Assembly (NCBI GenBank): GCA_964489835.1
Contig: CAZBBC010000096.1
Location: 1-18,303, forward strand
Length of the DNA stretch: 18,303 nucleotides
Reading direction: 5' to 3'
Source of the DNA: CAZBBC01 sp964489835
GTDB taxonomy: Bacteria > Calditrichota > Calditrichia > JAJRVZ01
Made by a program: the position numbers and the translations under genes. The notes below the pieces were generated by a model. The model saw only the letters and a list, made by a program, of their open reading frames with translations. It ran no database searches and was not told the DNA's origin. Positions 1 to 8,137 of this stretch are shown here, piece by piece. Position 1 is the first letter of the stretch; each line of letters opens with the position of its first letter.

Positions 1-156
1 GCCTTCGGCGTCATTCAAATCATAGTAAACATCTACGATAAAACTGTCGTCGGGGCGAGGAGTAAAGGTTACGTTGGTTACCTCCGGCGCATTGTTCTGG
101 GCAAATAATAATGAAATATTTAATAACAGAATAAAAAATAAAATTAAAGTTTTCAT
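1..156 (-). CDS. Partial secreted protein, N-terminus only (possibly SUMF1/formylglycine-generating-enzyme-like)
   Basis: Read on the minus strand, an ATG at 156-154 opens a frame that stays open to the window edge (52 codons). A strong ribosome binding site (GGAGGG) lies just upstream of the start. Residues 1-20 form a classical signal peptide: Lys at position 3, a Leu/Ile/Phe-rich core, then a cleavage site near LLFAQ. The mature part begins NNAPEVTNVTF and continues with PRPDDSFIVDVYYDLNDAEG. This resembles the Ig-like leader (V-x-NV-x-F ... VDIYYDL-x-DADG) that I associate with secreted SUMF1-domain proteins of Calditrichota-type genomes, but the catalytic part is outside the window, so the family is inference. 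It is divergent from the efflux locus and probably unrelated to it. Signal peptide and start are secure; the function is not. Confidence 0.75.
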   Translation of the reverse strand, partial: MKTLILFFILLLNISLLFAQNNAPEVTNVTFTPRPDDSFIVDVYYDLNDAEG

Positions 157-257
157 AAGCCCTCCGTAAGTTTTTTTTGGTACAATGTCTATCATAATTT
201 AACAGGTAAATATGTTAAAATTTTTAAAATAGTTCTGCTGAAAATTTATCAAGCCAC

Positions 258-342
258 ATAACGCTTGGCATAGGCGGCGGGCACTTGCCGAAGTAACTAC
301 TCATGCCTCAACTGGAGCCGTCCGTGTTAAAACGCGTGTTAG
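258..342. repeat. Structured repeat resembling an integron attC site
   Basis: A GC-rich island in AT-rich surroundings, bounded by ATAACGC at the left and GCGTGTTAG at the right, which pair as TAACGC/GTGTTA. Inside, GGCGGC can pair imperfectly with GCCGTCC, and further short complementary pieces (GGCAT/ATGCC, CTT/AAG) lie between them. The length (about 85 bp) and the two-box, folded-strand layout are what attC sites look like. The terminal boxes do not match the RYYYAAC/GTTRRRY consensus exactly, and no integrase or cassette array is in the window. It may equally be another kind of interspersed palindromic element. Confidence 0.3.
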
Positions 343-871
343 AAGACCATTTATTTTGAAAACAATTTTTTTAATTTAAAGACAGCTGTAGGTCGTCAAA
401 ACCTTTCGGAATTTTTATGTAAAATATTAAGAGACACTTTTGTTAAATACAAACATTATTTACACTTTCCTTTTCCAGGTTCTGCCGACGTCGATGATGC
501 ATTGTTTGTCGTTTAATTTCCTTACGCATTTCGTATAAATGACCAAATAGTAAAAAATATGTTTGAAGTGTTTAAATGAATCTTTCATATCCACGCCTCA
601 CAAAAAAAGTCTTTACTGTGGCTATAAATGTCGCCCTCAGAATTGGATCTTTTCTTCACCCTGCTAAAAAGTGTAATTAAACCTCACCAGAGTTTATGCG
701 CTTTCATTATATTTTATTTTAACCTGCCAGGAATAAAATAAGCTTCCGTCTTGTCTAACCGGTGACCGCTAAGATAAAGATAGGAAGGGGTGAACACGAA
801 ATTCGCTAAATAGATTTATAGCGCAACCGTTGGCTGCAAACAAATCAAAGACAAAAGACAAAATAATTTAT

Positions 872-926
872 TAACCACAGATTAACACGGATTTCATTTA
901 AAAATTAGTATTATTTTAGTTTTAAA
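872..926 (+). repeat. Dispersed intergenic repeat, copy A
   Basis: This stretch contains GATTAACACGGATTTCATTT followed by an AT-rich tail reading TAAAAATTAGTATTATTTTAG. The same roughly 50 bp occurs on the opposite strand at 8049-8098 with only a few differences. The core (ACCACxGATTAACACGGAT) is a short repeat commonly scattered in intergenic DNA of many environmental bacteria. It is non-coding here. Confidence 0.7.
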
Positions 927-1114
927 ATGTTTTAGAATCTTATGATACAAACGATAAATTTTGTATAAATTCGCCTATTATTTATTAAGTTTATCGTGTT
1001 TACAGGATTAACACAATTTATAGAAAGACATGAGTTTACTTAAATAAGGAAATATTTCCAGTAGGTTTTTTATGTAAGTGATATATATGAGAGATTTTCA
1101 TCTTTGGGGTAATC

Positions 1115-1289
1115 ACATGTCACCCCTACGGGGTTTTAAAATATTTGGTATTGCCTGTTTTCTATAAACATTTCGCCCCTACGGGGCTGATTTTTTGCAT
1201 CATTGATAATCTGAAAACTGCGTAGCAGTGACATGTCTATAGAAAATAAAATCCACCAAATACCAAAAACCCCGTTAGGGGTGACATGT
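1115..1289. repeat. 175-bp near-palindromic REP-like element with four CCCCTACGGGG-type units
   Basis: The left end reads ACATGTCACCCCTACGGGGT (1115-1134) and the right end ACCCCGTTAGGGGTGACATGT (1269-1289), its reverse complement with one extra base. Just inside, TATTTGGTATT pairs with ACCAAATACC. Nested within are a second unit, TTTCGCCCCTACGGGGCT (1171-1188), and a diverged partner, CTGCGTAGCAGTGACATGT, with TTTTCTATA/TATAGAAAA flanks. Each CCCCTACGGGG is itself a small hairpin. The whole can fold into one long branched structure and resembles paired REP (REPIN-like) elements. No associated transposase is in the window. Confidence 0.8.
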
Positions 1290-1417
1290 AAGCTTTCCAT
1301 CGATGAAACTTGAATATTTAATAATAGGAAGTAAGATTCAAAAAAAATTACACGGAAAATGATATGAACCTCTAATAGAAAAAAAATACATCTGTTATGA
1401 ACAATTAGGAGGAAAAA

Positions 1418-1804
1418 ATGTTAAAAAAATGGGTGTTCACCCTAATTCTCACCGCTTTTACATTTACTTTTTTTACCTGCTCCGGTGAGTCCGTTGACAG
1501 GGAATACAGGGGCCGGATGAATCCGGAGCAACGGGCGGCGCAACTTAAAGACGCTCTGGATCTAACCAGCGAACAAACCAAGCAAATTGAACAGATTTTT
1601 ATTGAATCACAGGAAAAAATGCAAAAAATGAGAGAAGATTCCCAGGGTGATCGCAGCCAGATGCGTGAATGGATGAGAGAAAGCCGGGAGGAAGTCGATA
1701 AGCGTATAGAAGAAATCTTAACCGAGGAACAAAAAACCAAATACGAACACTATCGACAGGAACGGGAAGAACGCAGACGTCCCCACCGACAGGATAATCG
1801 GTAA
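1418..1804 (+). CDS. LTxxQ-motif (Spy/CpxP-like) small envelope protein, probable lipoprotein
   Basis: 128 residues. The start is secure: AGGAGG at 1407-1412 is followed by a 5-nt spacer and ATG. Residues 1-20 form a short basic, then hydrophobic, signal ending TFFTC, so Cys21 is a plausible lipidation site, although Phe-Thr before Cys is not an ideal lipobox. The mature protein is very hydrophilic, rich in Glu, Arg, Gln and Met, and predicted almost entirely helical. It carries two LTxxQ motifs, LTSEQ at 49-53 and LTEEQ at 101-105, the hallmark of the Spy/CpxP family of periplasmic chaperones and envelope-stress sensors. Spacing and length fit that family. It lies 205 bp before the ABC ATPase gene on the same strand, so an envelope-stress link to the transport locus is possible but not shown. 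The exact role is unknown. Confidence 0.8.
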   Translation: MLKKWVFTLILTAFTFTFFTCSGESVDREYRGRMNPEQRAAQLKDALDLTSEQTKQIEQIFIESQEKMQKMREDSQGDRSQMREWMRESREEVDKRIEEILTEEQKTKYEHYRQEREERRRPHRQDNR

Positions 1805-1841
1805 ATATTTAAGTGACTGACAACTGTTATACCCAATTATT

Positions 1842-1977
1842 AACCACGAAGTTCACGAAGATCACGAAGATCTTATATTTACTATTCTTTTATTTAAAGT
1901 GAAGTCAATTCTATAATTATATTATTTTTAAAATAAGTTCCTAAAAAAACTTCGTGAACTTCGTGTGCTTCGTGGTG
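1842..1977. repeat. Inverted repeat of CACGAAG-type short direct repeats
   Basis: The left arm (1842-1870) has three CACGAAG heptamers spaced by two bases (ACCACGAAGTTCACGAAGAT and onward). The right arm (1949-1977) has the complement (CTTCGTGAACTTCGTG and onward to CTTCGTGG). The arms flank about 78 bp of AT-rich DNA and could form a long stem in DNA or in a transcript. It fills most of the gap between the LTxxQ gene and the ABC ATPase gene. This is a widespread style of intergenic repeat; any regulatory effect is unproven. Confidence 0.75.
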
Positions 1978-2009
1978 AAAAAGATGTAACCTTATAACCG
2001 TAAATTATC

Positions 2010-2933
2010 ATGAAAATTCAGATCCAAAACTTATCAAAAATTTATAACGGCAATAAACCGGCCCTTAAGGCCATTAACCTGGAAATCGATAATGGTTTAT
2101 TTGGTCTCTTGGGCCCGAATGGAGCCGGGAAGACCACTTTAATGCGTATTTTGGTCACCCTGATGAAACCTTCCGGCGGAACCGTCTTTGTTGATGATCT
2201 GGATCTGCAGAAAAACCGGAAAACGATCCGACAGATGTTGGGATACCTGCCCCAGGAATTCAGCACTTTCCCAAAGTTAAAAACATGGGAGTTCCTTGAT
2301 TACAGTGCAAGACTGGCGGGGATAAAAAATCACCGGGAAAGAAGCCGCGCGGTCGATGATATGCTGGAAAAAGTCACGTTGTTCGATGTCCGTGACCGGA
2401 TGGCCAGTAAACTTTCCGGGGGGATGAAACGCCGTCTGGGGATCGCCCAGGCCCTGATCAGCGACCCCAAGATCCTGGTGGTTGATGAACCAACCACGGG
2501 TTTAGATCCCGAAGAACGCATCCGTTTTCGTAACATTTTAGCGGACCTGGGACAGGAAGATCGAATTATTATTCTTTCTACCCATATTGTTGGCGACATT
2601 TCCAGCACCTGCAATAACATGGCGCTGTTACTGGAAGGAGAAGTCGCCTTTAATGGTCCGCCGGAAGGACTCATTAACCAGGCCAGGGATCACGTTTTTC
2701 AGCTTGAAGTTTCCGACAATGATCTTGAGATAATCAAAGAACGTTACGCTATAATCTCCACCATCCCGTCAGAGAATGGCTGGACCATACAGGTAGTCGC
2801 CGACAGAATGGAAGACTTTACCCCGGTGACTGTTGAACCGAATCTTGAACATGCCTATGTCTATTTTATCGAACAGCAGGCCGGTTTGGATATCGCGGAA
2901 ATTGATTTTATCGAAGAGGGCAACCGGAATTGA
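2010..2933 (+). CDS. ABC transporter ATP-binding protein
   Basis: 307 residues, a complete cytoplasmic ATPase subunit of the ABC-2 export type. Motifs in order: N-terminal strand with A-loop Tyr (NLSKIY, 7-12), Walker A GPNGAGKT at 35-42, Q-loop Gln82 (GYLPQEF), signature LSGGM at 135-139, Walker B ILVVDE at 155-160 with the catalytic Glu, D-loop GLD at 164-166, and H-loop His192 (STHIV). Residues 220-307 form a C-terminal accessory region also present in the ATPase domain of the 12545-17236 protein. It overlaps the next gene by 3 nt, which encodes the membrane permease it presumably powers. No clear Shine-Dalgarno lies before the ATG at 2010, but the translation begins exactly as this family normally does. 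The two ATPases of the window are obvious paralogues, sharing FGLLGPNGAGKTTLMRI and the ERIRFRN stretch after the D-loop. Confidence 0.95.
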   Translation: MKIQIQNLSKIYNGNKPALKAINLEIDNGLFGLLGPNGAGKTTLMRILVTLMKPSGGTVFVDDLDLQKNRKTIRQMLGYLPQEFSTFPKLKTWEFLDYSARLAGIKNHRERSRAVDDMLEKVTLFDVRDRMASKLSGGMKRRLGIAQALISDPKILVVDEPTTGLDPEERIRFRNILADLGQEDRIIILSTHIVGDISSTCNNMALLLEGEVAFNGPPEGLINQARDHVFQLEVSDNDLEIIKERYAIISTIPSENGWTIQVVADRMEDFTPVTVEPNLEHAYVYFIEQQAGLDIAEIDFIEEGNRN

Positions 2934-5900
2934 ATCGTATTCTTGACATGATGCAGCTGGACATTATATGGGCCAATGCCCGTTTTGAAATAACAACCTT
3001 ATTCCGGGGGTGGTTCTTTCGAATTTTTGCCGGTCTGATGATTACAATATTCATTTTTTATGATATCATTATTTTTAGTACCGCCACCAATGTACCACGT
3101 CTTTTTTACGGGCTTTCTGCCGCAACCCCCTATGCCAATATGATGATGCTGAATCTGGCCCAGGTAGTGGTGATCATTTTACTGGCCACGGATCTGTTTA
3201 AACGCGATAAAAGAACCAATACGACAGAGGTCTTTTATATACGTCCCATGACCAATGGTGCCTATATCATCGGCAAAACGCTTGGAATTTTAGCTGTTTT
3301 CGCTCTTCTGAATCTTTTTGTATTGTGTATAGGCGCTGTGATCCATTTTGTTTTTGGCAAGGTGAATTTCAATGGCGTCGCCTATTTTTTAAACTATGTA
3401 TTAATACCATTTCCTGCCTTTATTTTTATCATGGGTCTGTCTGTCTTTTTGATGCGTTTGATAAAAAATCAAGCGGTTGTAGCCCTTCTTTTGCTGGGAT
3501 ATTTTGCGGCAGTGTTTTTTTATCTGCGCGATCAGTGGCACTATATCTTCGATTTTGTGGCTATAAATTTACCGATGTTTTATTCCGATTTTGTAGGCAT
3601 TGCCAACTTAGAGATTATTATATTTCAGCGCGGTTTGTATGTTTTATTAGGATTACTATTTATTTTATTAACAATCTTATTATTTACCCGCCTCCCTCAA
3701 TCGCTATTTTTGAAACGGGTATTAACCGGTTGGGTAGTTATTTTTTTCCTTCTATCTGTTTTTTGCGGCTACTATTATCTTAACTTTTTTACAAAAGCAC
3801 AGGAGCTTCGGCAAGGGATCATTGATCTGAATCAACAATATTTCGATAAGAAAAATATTAAACCGGAAAGTTACCAAATAGATCTTCATCACCATGGAAA
3901 TGAAATAGAAGCCATCGTGCACATCAAATTTATCAATCCAAATACGGAGGCATTAAATCACTGTTATTTTAGTTTAAATCCCGGTTTACGGGTTACACAG
4001 GTTATGAAAGACAACCAGGAATTGAAATTTCAACAGAATGATCACCTGCTATTGATAGATATAAATGCCCCTTTAAATCCGGCACGAACCGATTCGATCC
4101 GTATTTTTTACTCCGGAACGATCGATGAAGCGGTTTGCTATCTTGATATTAACGAGGATAAACGTCAGGAACCATTTAGTATCCAGATGTATCAGATCTA
4201 TAAAAAACAGGCCTTTCTGAGCAATCATTATGTCTTACTCCCACCGGAATGTATCTGGTATCCGAACACGGCTTTGCCTGTAGGAATTGGGCACCTGGAG
4301 CAAAATCAGGTCAATTTTATTGATTTCAGTCTGACCGTTTTTACCAATGAAAATCTGACCGTGATCGCTCAGGGTGAATATAAAATGATTAAACCCGGCG
4401 TTTCTTCTTTTAAACCGGAACAACCCTTACCCCGGCTTTCCGTAATCATTGGTCCCTATGAGCGAAGAAGTATTACTGTGGACAGTGTTGATTATAATCT
4501 TTTTATTTTACCGGAACATAACTATTTTGATGAATATTTTACTGAAATCGGAGATACGCTTAACAGCATTATTCGAGAGGCAAGACAGGATTACGAAGTT
4601 AAATTAAATTTAGATTATCCCTTTAATCGATTGAGCTTAATTGAAGTACCGGTGCAGTTTTTTACGTATCCCAGAATCTGGACAGTCGCCCGTGAATTCA
4701 TTCAACCGGAGCAGATTTGGTTACCGGAAAACGCCTCATACCTCAGCTCTGCCGATTTTAGACTGTTAAACAGCTTTATGGATCGACGTATCGACCGGTC
4801 AAATCAGACACTCACAAAAACGGAGTCTGAAACTTCTCTTTTAAAACAATTTATTTACAATACCCTGATTGGCGGATCATCCTCTAGTAGAAGGTTCGGC
4901 GGTCCAATGCTTGAGTATCAACCGGATTTTAATCCCTTCCCGACCTTTTTCAGTTACACTAATTTCTTCCAATCAGATAAATGGCAGATCTTTAATACGG
5001 CCCTGGAAGCCTACCTATTAAACCGCGTAAACAATGAGAACTCGGATCCCAGAAGATCTTTATTCGTTGAAGGACTGACTGAATCGGAAGAAGTCAGTCG
5101 GCAATTAACAAAAAACAGTTTAGCGGAACTGATGACTCTTGATGAGCCTATCGATATTTTGCCGGAAATAATCAGAGCAAAAGGGGCCTATTTATTTAAA
5201 CTGATCCAAATTGAACAGGAGATTGAAGATTTCGATCAACGTATCAGTCAGTCCATTGAATCGAATCGGTTCAGAGTATTGGATGCAGAAGAATTTTTAA
5301 CCGGAATAAATGCATCGGAACGCGCCAGCATCCAATCAGCGTTTGAATCATGGTATCATAGCAAACAATTACCCGGTTTTTTAATATCCGATATACAAAT
5401 GTTTAAGGTCGTTGATAATAATCGGATGCGTTATCAGGTATTATTTAAAATAAGTAATCCGGAGCAAATAACCGGTCTGGTGGAAGTTCAATTTCAGCAT
5501 GGAAGTTTTGGCCGGCGGATGATGTCGGAACCGTCTCTCCCTGAAGAACCGGCCCGGATCGTCAAACTGGCAGGCGGGCAATCCAAAGAGATCGGTATTG
5601 TGTTGGATTCCGAACCGCGTTCCATTAATATCAATGCATTGATCGCCTGGAATATACCGATCATTTTTTCAAAGCAATTTGAAAATGCAGAAGTGAATGA
5701 GCGGTTTTCTGCCTTTGATGGTGAGCGTATTATAAATAATCCTTTTTCCGGAACTTCACTACAGGAAATAATTGTGGATAATGAAGATGATGGATTTTTT
5801 ATTAACGATCAACCTTTTCAAAGTTATTTTAAACGGCTTATACATGGAGATAACCCTGTTCAGGAAAAATCATTCGGACGATTTACCTGGTGGAGTCCTG

Positions 5901-6310
5901 CCACCCAGTGGACACTGATAAAAAACGCTTCATTTTATGGTAAATATATTCATTCGGCTTACTATATAAAATCAGGAGACGGCAAGACGATCATTAACTG
6001 GCAGGCAAATTTACCGGCTGACGGTTTATATGATGTATACTCCTATATGTTTGATAAACAGACTTTTTGGAGAAGACGGGGCCGGGACCGGGAAAATTCC
6101 CGCAGTAATGCGACTTTTGGTGATTTTATTTATACCATTCACCACAGTGCCGGCAGTGAGCAGGTTATACTCGATGCCCAAAATGCTGCCGATGGCTGGA
6201 ATTTTTTAGGAACCTACTATTTCCCCAAAGGTGAAGCAACCATTGACTTATCGGATAAATCTAACGGGCAATTGGTTGTGGCCGACGCGATTAAATGGAT
6301 TAAAAATTAA
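2930..6310 (+). CDS. ABC-2 permease fused to M1-aminopeptidase-like ectodomain and C-terminal golvesin-like domain
   Basis: 1126 residues. The N-terminal part has about seven hydrophobic helices (roughly 26-49, 72-90, 113-140, 156-175, 181-199, 232-253 and 264-283), an ABC-2-type permease. An odd number of helices would put the rest outside the cytoplasm. Residues about 314-510 match the beta-sandwich N-domain of M1 aminopeptidases (including LPPECIWYPNT at 437-447), and 520-815 fit the helical remainder, but no HExxH zinc motif and no GAMEN-like loop is present, so peptidase activity is unlikely. Residues about 940-1126 are a golvesin-like beta domain: IVDNEDDGF, then LPADGLYDVYSYM, then DGWNFLGTYYF, ending LVVADAIKW. 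The start is TTG at 2930, inside the ATPase stop region, with GAAGAGGG 9 nt upstream; ATG at 2948 is an alternative. It is probably translationally coupled to the ATPase. Permease-M1 fusions are known in the Bacteroidetes group; the substrate is unknown. Confidence 0.88.
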   Translation: MNRILDMMQLDIIWANARFEITTLFRGWFFRIFAGLMITIFIFYDIIIFSTATNVPRLFYGLSAATPYANMMMLNLAQVVVIILLATDLFKRDKRTNTTEVFYIRPMTNGAYIIGKTLGILAVFALLNLFVLCIGAVIHFVFGKVNFNGVAYFLNYVLIPFPAFIFIMGLSVFLMRLIKNQAVVALLLLGYFAAVFFYLRDQWHYIFDFVAINLPMFYSDFVGIANLEIIIFQRGLYVLLGLLFILLTILLFTRLPQSLFLKRVLTGWVVIFFLLSVFCGYYYLNFFTKAQELRQGIIDLNQQYFDKKNIKPESYQIDLHHHGNEIEAIVHIKFINPNTEALNHCYFSLNPGLRVTQVMKDNQELKFQQNDHLLLIDINAPLNPARTDSIRIFYSGTIDEAVCYLDINEDKRQEPFSIQMYQIYKKQAFLSNHYVLLPPECIWYPNTALPVGIGHLEQNQVNFIDFSLTVFTNENLTVIAQGEYKMIKPGVSSFKPEQPLPRLSVIIGPYERRSITVDSVDYNLFILPEHNYFDEYFTEIGDTLNSIIREARQDYEVKLNLDYPFNRLSLIEVPVQFFTYPRIWTVAREFIQPEQIWLPENASYLSSADFRLLNSFMDRRIDRSNQTLTKTESETSLLKQFIYNTLIGGSSSSRRFGGPMLEYQPDFNPFPTFFSYTNFFQSDKWQIFNTALEAYLLNRVNNENSDPRRSLFVEGLTESEEVSRQLTKNSLAELMTLDEPIDILPEIIRAKGAYLFKLIQIEQEIEDFDQRISQSIESNRFRVLDAEEFLTGINASERASIQSAFESWYHSKQLPGFLISDIQMFKVVDNNRMRYQVLFKISNPEQITGLVEVQFQHGSFGRRMMSEPSLPEEPARIVKLAGGQSKEIGIVLDSEPRSININALIAWNIPIIFSKQFENAEVNERFSAFDGERIINNPFSGTSLQEIIVDNEDDGFFINDQPFQSYFKRLIHGDNPVQEKSFGRFTWWSPATQWTLIKNASFYGKYIHSAYYIKSGDGKTIINWQANLPADGLYDVYSYMFDKQTFWRRRGRDRENSRSNATFGDFIYTIHHSAGSEQVILDAQNAADGWNFLGTYYFPKGEATIDLSDKSNGQLVVADAIKWIKN

Positions 6311-7818
6311 TGACAGGGTTTGAAATTATGGAAAGAAAAAAAAGATATTTGACTCGTATATTTTTAAGTTATTTACTGCTAATATTTGTAGGCTGTTCAT
6401 TGTCACTAGCACAAACACAGGCATTAAATTTTGATGACGCATTAAATATTGCCATAAAAAACAGTCCGGATATCCAACAGGCCCGGTTATCCTTAGAACG
6501 CAGCCAGGAATTACTAAATGCAGAAAATGCGTCCCTGAAATCACGTTTTAGCCTTAATCTGGATCCTTTTAACTACACCCGGGCCCAGGAATTTGATCGC
6601 TTTAACAATACCTGGAACACCAGTGAAGTAAAAAGTTCATCAGGATTATTCTCTGTTTTGCAACCTCTTTTATGGACCGATGGAACACTCGCCCTGCGCA
6701 ACCAATTTAGCTGGCAGAATTCTTTCAGTGAATTTCGGGGAAACCGGCTCGAGACTTATAGTAATAATCTCTACCTTTCCTATGACCAACCCATTTTTAC
6801 TTATAATCGCACAAGGCTGGCACTGGAAGAAGTACAGCTGGATAAAGAGAATGCGCTTCTTAACTATAATATCCGTGAGCTGCTACTGGAACAACTGGTT
6901 GCTCAGAGTTTTTATAGCACCTATCAAAACACAATGGCTCTTCTGGTTGCAAAGGAAGATTATCAGAACAGAATGCAAAGCTATCAAATAATCAAGAACA
7001 AAGTCGATGCCGGTCTGGCTGCTCAGGAGGAACTGTACCAGGCCGAGTTAAATCTGACCAGTAGTAAATCCGACGTTCAGAATCAACAAGTTACGTTGGA
7101 TAATTCTCTGGATGAATTAAAACAAACCATTGGTCTTTCACTTTTTGATGATATCACCGTCGTTGCTAATATTTCTATGGATTCGGTAACGGTTGATTTA
7201 CAAAAGGCGCAGGATTTTGGATTGCAAAACCGTCTGGAATTGCGCCAGAGAAATATCGATATCAACATTGCCAGAGCCAATCTCACCCGTGCCTCGGCAA
7301 CCAATGAATTTAAAGGTAATATCTCCCTTTCATACGGCATTATCGGGAACAATGAACAATTTGATAATATTTATGAGACGCCTACCCGAAATCAACGAGT
7401 GAATCTCTCATTGGAGATACCGATCTGGGATTGGGGGGAAAGTAAATCCCGCACAAAAGCAGCTCAAAGTACCATCCAAAAAAGCGAACTGTCTCTGGAT
7501 GAAGAGAAAAACGCCATCACTATCGCCATCCGGAAAGCCTATCGCAGTTTACAAAATCAGATGGCCCAGGTTGAACTGGCCCGACAAAATGTAAAAAGTG
7601 CCCAGTTAACCTATGACATTAATCTGGAGCGATATGAAAATGGCGATTTGACCAGTATGGATTTAAATTTATTTCAAAATCAGCTCTCACAGAAAAAAAT
7701 CGGATTAATCAATGCCATGATCAGTTATAAAATGAATTTACTGGATCTTAAAATTGAATCGTTATGGGATTTTGAAAAAAATCAACCGGCTATCCTCATA
7801 GAACCGGAGGAGAAATAG
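6310..7818 (+). CDS. TolC-family outer-membrane efflux channel
   Basis: 502 residues if started at the ATG at 6310, which overlaps the previous stop by one base, or 496 from ATG 6328, which has a weak AGGG site about 9 nt upstream. I prefer neither strongly; the second gives the neater signal peptide (MERKKRYLTRI, hydrophobic core, LSLAQ). A Cys in FVGC within the core could make it a lipoprotein, as some channels of this family are. The mature protein starts LNFDDALNIAIKNSPDIQQARLS, the typical first helix of the family. Long amphipathic helices then alternate with short strands in two structural repeats (about 40-250 and 280-490), including LEIPIWDWGE before the last helical pair, a conserved position in this family. 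Three such chains would form the channel through the outer membrane. It sits between the permease fusion and the adaptor/RND genes and could serve either. Confidence 0.93.
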   Translation: MTGFEIMERKKRYLTRIFLSYLLLIFVGCSLSLAQTQALNFDDALNIAIKNSPDIQQARLSLERSQELLNAENASLKSRFSLNLDPFNYTRAQEFDRFNNTWNTSEVKSSSGLFSVLQPLLWTDGTLALRNQFSWQNSFSEFRGNRLETYSNNLYLSYDQPIFTYNRTRLALEEVQLDKENALLNYNIRELLLEQLVAQSFYSTYQNTMALLVAKEDYQNRMQSYQIIKNKVDAGLAAQEELYQAELNLTSSKSDVQNQQVTLDNSLDELKQTIGLSLFDDITVVANISMDSVTVDLQKAQDFGLQNRLELRQRNIDINIARANLTRASATNEFKGNISLSYGIIGNNEQFDNIYETPTRNQRVNLSLEIPIWDWGESKSRTKAAQSTIQKSELSLDEEKNAITIAIRKAYRSLQNQMAQVELARQNVKSAQLTYDINLERYENGDLTSMDLNLFQNQLSQKKIGLINAMISYKMNLLDLKIESLWDFEKNQPAILIEPEEK

Positions 7819-7858
7819 ACAACTGGAGATTTAAATACATAGCGATTTGAATCAAAGA

Positions 7859-7941
7859 ACTCACCCTAAATCCCTCTCTTGAGAAGAGAGGGACTTTAGG
7901 GAGCCCCTTCTCTTTTCAAGAGAAGGGGTTTGGGGATGAGT
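7859..7941. repeat. 83-bp palindromic element with two internal hairpins
   Basis: The ends ACTCACCCTAAATCCC (7859-7874) and GGGGTTTGGGGATGAGT (7925-7941) are imperfect inverted repeats. Inside are two hairpins: CCCTCTCTT/AAGAGAGGG (7872-7892) and CCCCTTCTCTT/AAGAGAAGGGG (7904-7928), the latter 11 bp with a 3-nt loop. This looks like a non-autonomous interspersed element. It lies 40 bp after a stop codon, so it may also slow or end transcription, but it has only a modest T run after it (7941-7946). Confidence 0.75.
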
Positions 7942-8013
7942 TTTTTCATCATTATTTGAGTCATTTTTTTACCGTACACTTTTTTTATGTTAGCAAAAAT
8001 TTTAAAAACTTTT

Positions 8014-8098
8014 ATCCACGGATTATCCGGCGCAGCCGGACACGGATAAAAACTAAAATAATAATAATTTTTAAATGAAATCCGTGTTAATCCGTGGA
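8014..8098. repeat. Inverted repeat including dispersed-repeat copy B, with a nested hairpin
   Basis: The right half (8049-8098) is the reverse complement of the repeat at 872-926. The right arm ATCCGTGTTAATCCGTGGA (8080-8098) pairs with a left arm reading TCCACGGATTA ... CACGGAT (8015-8046). The left arm is interrupted by a perfect 15-nt hairpin, TCCGGCGCAGCCGGA (8026-8040), absent from the right arm. Confidence 0.7.
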
Positions 8099-8131
8099 CT
8101 GTTTTTTTCTTTTTAAATACATATAACCTTT

Positions 8132-8137
8132 AAGGAG
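8132..8137 (+). promoter_or_regulatory. Ribosome binding site that sets the adaptor start at GTG 8145
   Basis: AAGGAG lies 7 nt before GTG 8145, but only 1 and 4 nt before the in-frame upstream candidates TTG 8139 and GTG 8142, which are too close. Confidence 0.7.

Larger units (their letters stand above)
157..1417. other. Long repeat-rich intergenic region without a recognisable gene
   Basis: No frame with coding character or a ribosome binding site is visible on either strand. The stretch holds an attC-like structured sequence (258-342), AT-rich sequence with nothing I recognise (343-870), one copy of a dispersed repeat (872-926), and a large near-palindrome (1115-1289). It separates the divergent secreted-protein gene from the efflux locus, so promoters for both directions must lie here, but I could not assign -35/-10 boxes with any confidence. 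Confidence 0.6.

Noticed and set aside
1405..1740. A 111-codon open frame on the minus strand, antisense to the LTxxQ gene
   Set aside because: It is a mirror of the strongly supported plus-strand gene, has no ribosome binding site, and its composition (Ser, Arg, Ile, Cys rich) is typical of antisense frames.
1842..1977. Regularly spaced CACGAAG heptamers considered as a CRISPR or operator array
   Set aside because: The units are too short and the spacers are only two bases; they form the arms of one inverted repeat.
3325..3783. A 152-codon plus-strand frame inside the permease fusion gene
   Set aside because: Out-of-frame shadow of the membrane-helix part of the 2930-6310 gene, which explains the sequence fully.
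4559..5029. Search for the zinc-binding HExxH motif in the M1-like part
   Set aside because: No HExxH or credible variant was found in any part of the translated permease fusion, so I did not call it an active peptidase.
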